Below, piece by piece: positions 57,991 through 64,000 of a stretch of DNA of 64,000 bases (its first letter is position 1; every line of letters starts with the position of its first letter). This DNA is from Anomaloglossus baeobatrachus. Its lineage: Eukaryota > Chordata > Amphibia > Anura > Aromobatidae. The notes beneath the pieces were generated by a model. That model did not search any database, was not told the origin of the DNA, and saw nothing but the letters and a program-made list of their open reading frames with translations. A program made the position numbers and the translations under genes. The stretch covers positions 339,383,643 through 339,447,642 of the forward strand of contig NC_134354.1 of NCBI RefSeq assembly GCF_048569485.1, in the 5' to 3' direction.

Positions 57991-59139
57991 TACAGTATAT
58001 CATAAAGATGAATACACCCTTCACATTTTTGTAAATATTTTATTATATCTTATCAGGGGACAACAGTGGTCAGTGTGCTCGCTAAAAATATTTGGTGTGC
58101 TCGCTAAAAAAAGGTGACAAACAGCTATTAATGTCTAAGCCGCTGGCAACATAAGTGAGCACGCTCCTAAGTGAAAATAGCCAAATTGTGCCCAAAGTGT
58201 GAATATTATGTGTGGTCTCCATTATTTATAAGCACTGCCTTAACTCTATTGGGCTTGGAGTTCACTAGCGCTTCACTGAATCCTCTTCCACTACTCCATG
58301 ACATCACAGAGCTGGTGGATGTTAGAGACCTTGCTCCTCCACTTCATTTGAGGATGTCCTACAGATGCTCAATAGCAGGGGTGGGCAATTAATTTTCCCA
58401 TGCGGCCGCATGAGAAATTGGGATGGTTTTAGAGGGCCGGACTAATATAATTAACTCAGTTTTACCAAATACTGTATACAGTATATATACTATCCCTTCA
58501 TAAACAAACAGTAATTTACGGGCTGTGTGACCCCTCGTGGCCCTGCATGCACACACGCAGACATGTCAATTTTTTTTCTCCAGCAGCACGGGTGTCACAC
58601 GGATCGCACACTGATGTGATCTGTGTGACATCAGTGTGACAAATTCCAGAGAAAACACGGGTTTTTTTAATAAAAAGATGTTCTATATTTACCTCTCTCC
58701 AGCGATGCTGTCTCTGGCTCTGCTGTCTCTGGCTCTGCTGCCTCCCACTCCTTATCGTCGGTAATTATACTCATTGAATATTCACTGCAGTGAGCACCTG
58801 GAAGCAGGGACAGCGCTGGGGACCGCATCGCTTGGTGAGTATACAGGTGTGTGTGTGTGTGTGTGTGTGTGTGTTGAGAACCTGGAAGCCGGAGCATCTC
58901 GGGGACTCGTCACAGTTCCCAATGAACTCTGATGAACCCGTGAAGCTGTAGCGTGGGTGTCGCAGGGGGTCATCAGAGTTCATTGGAAACTCCGATGACC
59001 TCCTGGAGGTCACTGTGCTTGCAGAATACTCACCTGTCCCTGCGGTGATGTCCTCAGTGGTGCTGTGCCCAGCGCTGTCACCGTGATGCTCCGGTTTCCA
59101 GGTCCTGAGTGCGGTGAATAATCGATGAATGTTCAGGAG

Positions 59140-59870
59140 CGGGAGGCACTCCTATATACTGCACCTGTAATATACATCACTACATTCTTATATACTGCAC
59201 CTGTAATATACATCACTACATTCCTATATACTGCACCTGTAATATACATCACTATACTCCTATATACTGCACCTGTAATATACATCACTACACTCCTACA
59301 CTCCTATATATTGCACCTGTAATATACATCACTACACTCCTATATATTGCACCTGTAATATACATCACTACACTCCTACACTCCTATATATTGCACCTGT
59401 AATATATATCACTACACTCCTATATATTGCACCTGTAGTATACATCACTACACTCCTATATATTGCAACTGTAATATACATCACTACACTCCTATATACT
59501 GCAACTGTAATATACATCACTACACTCCTACACTCCTATATATTGCACCTGTAGTATACATCACTACACTCCTATATATTGCAACTGTAATATACATCAC
59601 TACACTCCTATATACTGCACCTGTAATATACATCACTACACTCCTATATACTGCACCTGTAATATACATCACAACACTCCTATATACTGCACCTGTAATA
59701 TACATCACTACACTCCTATATACTGCACCTGTAATATACATCACTACACTCCTATATACTGCTCCTGTAATATACATCTCTACACTCCTATATACTGCAC
59801 CTGTAATATACATCACTACACTCCTATATACTGCACCTGTAATATACATCACTAGACCCCTATATACTAC
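59140..59870. repeat. 36-bp minisatellite in the hAT element
   Basis: About 20 copies of CTCCTATATACTGCACCTGT followed by AATATACATCACTACA. Some copies carry an extra 9-bp CTACACTCC. Confidence 0.97.
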
Positions 59871-60029
59871 ACCTGTAAAACTACATTCCCATATACTACA
59901 TCACTACACCCAAATATTACTCACCAGTTACCCCCTCCCCTCATTGTCCCCTCAGGTTATTACTCACCTCTCCCTCCTCAGGTACCTCCGTACGGGCCCC
60001 CGCCGAGATGCTTCTTCCCTTGTATAGGC

Positions 60030-60140
60030 CCCCGCCGCTGCTGTTCTTGTAGGGGCACCGCCGCTGCTGTTCTTGTAGGGGCCCCGCCGCTGCTGTTCTT
60101 GTAGGGGCCCCGCCGCTGCTGTTCTTGTAGGGGCCCCGCC
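60030..60140. repeat. 26-bp minisatellite in the hAT element
   Basis: Four copies of CCGCCGCTGCTGTTCTTGTA plus GGGGCC. Confidence 0.95.
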
Positions 60141-60268
60141 GCTGCTTCTTTCCGTACCGGCCCCGGCTTCTGCAGCTTCTTCTTCTGCCGGAAGGGAACT
60201 TTTCAAATGACACACACGCGCGCCGTACTGACGACATCAGGGCGCGCGCGTGTGTCACAGAGAAAGTT

Positions 60269-60439
60269 GCCGGGCAGGGAACAGAGGACAGATTCCTGCG
60301 TTACTCTGCCTACACTGTGCGGCGCTGCAGGATCTGTCCTCTGTTCCCTGCCCGGCACGCAGCGTGTGATGAGGGCAATCTGACCACGGGCCTCCCAGAG
60401 CCTGGAGCTCCGGACAACAGGTCAGATTGCCCTCATCAC
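60269..60439. repeat. Two consecutive strong hairpins
   Basis: GCCGGGCAGGGAACAGAGGA (60269) pairs perfectly with 60332-60356. GTGATGAGGGCAATCTGACC (60366) pairs perfectly with 60420-60439. They lie near the right end of the hAT element. Confidence 0.93.
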
Positions 60440-61013
60440 TGATCGGCCAGCCAGGACGCCCTGAGCCAGGCAGGCCGGTCACAGAGAGTAGGTGGGCCGG
60501 ATGTGGCCCACGGGCCGCCCCTTGCCCAGGTCTGCTCAATAGGATTTAAGTCTGAAGACATACTTGGCCAGTCCAGCACCTTGACTCCGGAAAGTCTGAC
60601 TATAGGCCCTCCCATCGAACAACCAACCATCCCACACACACCAGGGTTCTTACCTCAACAAATACACAGACTGCGTGACGTTGGACATATAAGGCCACAA
60701 CAGCCCCGTTTATTAATACCAAAGCATAAACAATATACAAACATTTCAAAATATCCCTTGAAGAACATCCGAAAGGAGGGGGTATATGAAGGCTGACGAA
60801 ACTGTAGGATGCAACACCGGCTCCACCACTTGCCCTCAGCCGCCCCACACCGGCTCGAGGACAACTAGCCAAATGTTGCCCACACCATGTCCCGCTGAGA
60901 CTCAACCCAGCAAGGACCCGAATCCCCAATTAATTGCACCACTAGGGTAACCCGCTCCTGCACTGGGTTCACCCCCTTGTCTTCCGTGTAAACCCCCACC
61001 TTCAGATACCCCC

Positions 61014-61723
61014 CTACTTTCTGCCACTGCGAGCACGCATGACCCCTTGTGCGTGCAAGTGCTCCCACAACAGCAACGCTTTTTCGACCCCATCAATGAG
61101 CCTCAGAGCCCAGATATCACCACCCACAGAATTCAAATGAATGCCATCCTGACGCAAAAATTCAGAAGATGGAGACTCTAAATCTCTATGTCGTACCACG
61201 ACACCACCCATGTGTGAGACAAATCGCGTGACCTCCTGATTAACTTTCACCCGCGTCTTATTTACATCTTCAATCGATATAGCCCCCCTCCACAATTGAC
61301 GCGCAACAATGTCCGACCACATGAGTACTAGACCGGTTGGGACAACAGGAGCCTTAGGCAGTCGCACTTGATATCACGGATCAAGTTCCTGGACGCCCGG
61401 ACACCCAAGTCGTTGCCCCCTACGTGTAGCACCAGAACATCCGGTGGTCTGTCAAGCTCAGAGTGCTGTCGCCAAGTAGGCAGTACCTCACTCCACAGCA
61501 TGCCTCTCACCCCGATCCAGCGCACCGTCGCCTTGTCTCTGGGGACCCCCAATTGACGCCCATTGGGTCTTACGTCCGCCCACAGGGCACCCCAATAGAC
61601 GTACGAGTGGCCTAGTATCCACACCAGCAAAGGAGAACCTACGAGACAAAAGGTGACACGATAGCAAGGGGAGGGGAGGGATGGGGTGGGGGAGGAGTAG
61701 GGAAGAGGAAAAAGGGGGGGCAA
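61014..61723 (-). mobile_element. SGNH-hydrolase-like part of the Ngaro-like fossil
   Basis: GHSYVYWG resembles block I with its serine, LHVGGNDLG is the GxND box, and DGIHLNSVGGD the D-x-x-H box of SGNH/GDSL hydrolases. It lies 3' of the recombinase. Confidence 0.75.
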
Positions 61724-61751
61724 TCAAGATACATTATAAACATAAGAGCCC

Positions 61752-62626
61752 TTAACCAACTATCATCATGAGCATTTTACAACAGGGTGGGCCGCACAAA
61801 AGATCTGTACCTAGAGGACTCCCAGCGTCCGATCTTCTGGACGGCCTGAGTCCCCAATAAACAGCCTGAGTCGCTGCTCCAATCCTGAAGGAATGGGACG
61901 CGAACTCTGCCTCGTTGAGGCTGTATTGCTGCAGGCACCTCCGAAGGATGCACACAAACTGGTAGCTAGACAAGGCAGACCCGTCTTCGTGCAACAACAA
62001 GGACCCTGCGCGGGTTCCTCTCATCTTCAAGAATGACGAGACCTGTTTGACCGGGCACTCTCCTAGGCCCGGTACCCCCCCAGAGTTCTACCACACGACC
62101 TCTACCCAGCTGATCCGTCTTGGACCGATTTAAGCGGCATCGCACTGCATCCACATTCAACCTCATCCAACCATAAACCTCCGTGACATTTTGTGTTCTT
62201 GCTAACTAGCTCTCTAATCCTAAAGGCACCGAAAAAGGCCAGGACAAAAGCGGTCCCAAACAATCGATACTCATATTCCGATAAACACACCTGAGGCAAG
62301 ACCTCAAGCAGTCTACGTAGCAGTTTGAAAGACACTGGTCGCTTCCAATCTTGCCGCGTCCCCTTTTTGCGATAGCCCTTTAACGCCTGGCGTACCATAA
62401 AATCTTTAGTAACGTCCCTCCAGCCGAGCAATTTGAAAAACAAGGCCATACCGGCCAGCCTGCTAGCAACCGCCGACCACGACCGACCATCTTCCCTCGC
62501 TCGGCCCAACATGAAAAGTAGAAGATACACCCTTTCTTCCTCGGGTACATTACCACCGACATTGTCCACGAGCTTGAGCCACTCTTCCCATGCCGCTGTG
62601 TAGCGTCGCCAAGTACTAAGCGCCAC
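61752..62626 (-). mobile_element. Tyrosine recombinase part of the Ngaro-like fossil
   Basis: An N-terminal helical region (STWRRYTAAWEEW) precedes the box with the first arginine, FFGAFRIRELVS. A later segment has HSFRIGAAT, the H-x-x-R box of tyrosine recombinases. The family uses this enzyme in place of an integrase. Confidence 0.85.
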
Positions 62627-62639
62627 CGAGTCTCGAATA

Positions 62640-63180
62640 AGTTAACAGGCTGGACGGAAACTAGAACCCACAACCAGGCGGGCCAAGCGGTCTCCTGCTG
62701 CTCCGCGTCCGGTGCCAGCATTCGAAAACGATCCCACTGGAAGCGAGATAATGTGTCAGCCACGGAATTCAACACGCCTGGGACATGCGCTGCACAGATC
62801 CACAGATTAAATTTCAGGCACTGCAACACCATATGCCGTAAGAGGTCCACCACCGGGGGGGAATTCGCCGTCAAATTATTGACACATTGAATTACCCCCA
62901 AGTTGTCGCACATAAACCGCACTTTCCTATCTCTCAGGTCCTGTCCCCAAACTTCAATAGCCACGATGATAGGGAAAAGCTCCAACAAGCCCAAATTTTT
63001 GGTCAAGCCTAAAGACTGCCACGCTTCAGGCCACTTGCCAAAACACCATCTACCTCCGAAGTATGCACCGAAGCCACTGGACCCTGCTGCATCCATGTAC
63101 AGGACCAAGTCATTGTTGGACACCGCCTGCTTCATCCACAACGACCGACCGTTATACAGCTGCAAAAACCGAGACCACAC
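62640..63180 (-). mobile_element. RNase H part of the Ngaro-like fossil
   Basis: LVLYMDAAGSSGFGAYFGG, LLELFPIIVAIEVWG and FMCDNLGVIQCVNN carry the acidic positions expected of the RNase H fold found after RT in this family, followed by HVPGVLNSVADTLSR. Confidence 0.85.
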
Positions 63181-64000
63181 TGAGGTCTGCCTTGTGTTCG
63201 ACCTTCAAACGCACAAAATACGAAGGGTGTGACACCCCCGCCGTGGCTTGTGCCAGGCGACGGGAAAAAACTCTTCCCATGAGTAGAATCTTGCAAGCGA
63301 AATTAAGCTTCCCCAGTAGTGATTGTAAATCCCGCAAGCGAATCTTTTTTGCCGACAAAGCTCTCTGAACGCAATCTCTCAAATATAACAACTCATCCTC
63401 TGGCAAGCAGCATTCCATAGCAACGGTATCCAATTCTATTCCCAAAAACTTCAAGACTGTCACCGGCCCATCAGTCTTTTCTGGTGCCAAAGGGATGCCA
63501 AAGCGGCGGGCCACCTGCTCCACTGTCCGCAGCAAGAGTGAACATTGTGTGGATCCTGCAGGTCTCATACACAGAAAATCGTCAAGGTAATGCAGTATTG
63601 AATCCAATCCCGCCTTGTTTTTTATCACCCACTCCAAAAAACAGCTGAACTTTTCAAAGTAATAGCAAGAAATTGAGCAGCCCATAGGCAAACAAAGATA
63701 AAACTTGTTCTCCCACCAACACCCCAAGAGGTAAAAACTATCTGGATGTACTGGTAAAAGGCGGAAAGCGGCCTCAATGTCTGTTTTTGCCAAAAGGGAA
63801 CCCTGGGCCAGCTTCCTCAGCCATTCCACTGCCCTGTCAAAACGGACATAAGATACTGATATGACCTCGGGGTGAATTCCGTCATTGACCGATTTTCCAA
63901 CCGGGTAGGACAGATGGTGGATGAGCCTGAACTTATTAGCTTCCTTATTGGGGAGCAGCCCCAACGGGGAAACTATTAAGTCGGGCAGCGGAGGGTCAAC
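63152..64000 (-). mobile_element. Reverse transcriptase part of the Ngaro-like fossil
   Basis: The segment shows the RT core in order: FRLIHHLSYP, LLAKTDIEAAFRLLPV, LPMGCSISCYYFEKF and ILHYLDDFL, the last being the Y-DD catalytic box. It continues past the window edge. Confidence 0.88.

Larger units (their letters stand above)
58376..60534. mobile_element. Non-autonomous hAT (Charlie-like) element
   Basis: The 8-bp target duplication CTCAATAG is perfect (58368-58375 and 60535-60542). The left end CAGGGGTGGGCAA and the right end read inward, CAGACCTGGGCAA, continue into GGCCGGA- and GGGCCGG-rich sub-ends, as in Charlie-type hATs. The interior holds a TG microsatellite, two minisatellites and two strong hairpins. 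No transposase is seen. It is nested in a Tc1 transposase remnant. Confidence 0.9.
57993..60600 (-). pseudogene. Tc1-like transposon end fragment with transposase remnant
   Basis: The end CAGTATATCATAAAGATGAA followed by ACACCCTTCACATTTTTGTA matches a widespread fish and frog Tc1 family as I recall it. On the minus strand the two outer pieces carry the transposase C-terminal block, VLDWPSMSSDLNPIEQ at about 60540-60585, and degraded VSNIHQL-type sequence at about 58290-58370. A hAT element separates them. The copy is cut off at its other side, where the Ngaro-like fossil begins near 60600. Several stops make it non-functional. Confidence 0.8.
60605..64000 (-). mobile_element. Ngaro-like tyrosine-recombinase retroelement fossil, running off the window
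   Basis: On the minus strand the order is reverse transcriptase, RNase H, tyrosine recombinase, then an SGNH-hydrolase segment, with no methyltransferase domain seen between RNase H and recombinase. That order suggests Ngaro rather than DIRS proper. Its 5' part lies beyond 64000. The 3' end near 60605 abuts a Tc1 fragment. The terminal repeats of the family were not found. It looks moderately young, since long frames survive, but it is broken in a few places. Confidence 0.75.

Noticed and set aside
59520-59852. Repeating MYITGAVYRSVV frame
   Set aside because: The 36-bp minisatellite is a multiple of three and stays open by chance.

Overview
This looks like intergenic and intronic DNA from a large, transposon-rich vertebrate genome, most probably a frog (Anura). 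The evidence is the repeat content, not a diagnostic gene: TTAA-flanked Kolobok/T2-like MITEs, many Harbinger-like elements with TAA/TTA target duplications, TTAA-flanked piggyBac-like elements with CCCCTT ends, Tc1/mariner and hAT copies, Ty3-type LTR fossils and a Ngaro-like tyrosine-recombinase retroelement. The species cannot be named from this sequence. I see no tRNA, rRNA or CRISPR. Most long open frames are by-products of tandem repeats.

Layout. 1-3894 is a 30-bp minisatellite of about 130 copies. 4784-6546 is a Harbinger-like non-autonomous element. About 7395-14010 is a nest: an older element holding a 4.7-kb piggyBac-like element (7524-12266) and a TA-flanked MITE (12606-13832). LTR-like fossils lie at 14178-15270 and 18092-19127, with a decayed mariner (15902-17179) between them. 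19492 to about 34085 is a large Harbinger element. Its inverted arms each carry CCAAT-box DNA, a 5' untranslated exon and a splice donor. It holds three coding units: a MADF-domain gene on the plus strand (split by a second 4.4-kb piggyBac-like insertion), a four-exon Myb/SANT gene on the minus strand whose splice phases all agree, and an open 411-residue DDE transposase on the minus strand. A Tc1 copy sits in an AT-rich tract inside the Myb gene's first intron.

34261-38691 is a Kolobok/T2-like element with long inverted ends, filled by three Harbinger-like elements standing head to tail with only TAA between them. 38692-48210 is mostly single-copy-looking DNA with a few MITEs; part of it is probably the 3' untranslated region of a host gene. 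The only convincing host coding exon is 48211-48669 on the minus strand, a terminal exon resembling the C-terminus of HIVEP/Schnurri zinc-finger proteins. The rest of the window would be its intron. That intron holds a degraded Ty3-type LTR fossil (about 50645-57622) broken up by Harbinger-like insertions, a Tc1 fragment carrying a hAT element with a perfect 8-bp target duplication (58376-60534), and a Ngaro-like fossil (about 60605 to the window end) with RT, RNase H, tyrosine recombinase and SGNH-hydrolase segments.

The main findings are the three-gene Harbinger with YY1-like motif arrays in its arms, a core module of several hundred bp shared by many elements, and the piggyBac-like pair built from roughly 385-bp tandem modules and a train of hairpins. 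All boundaries and family names come from reading by eye, without database searches.
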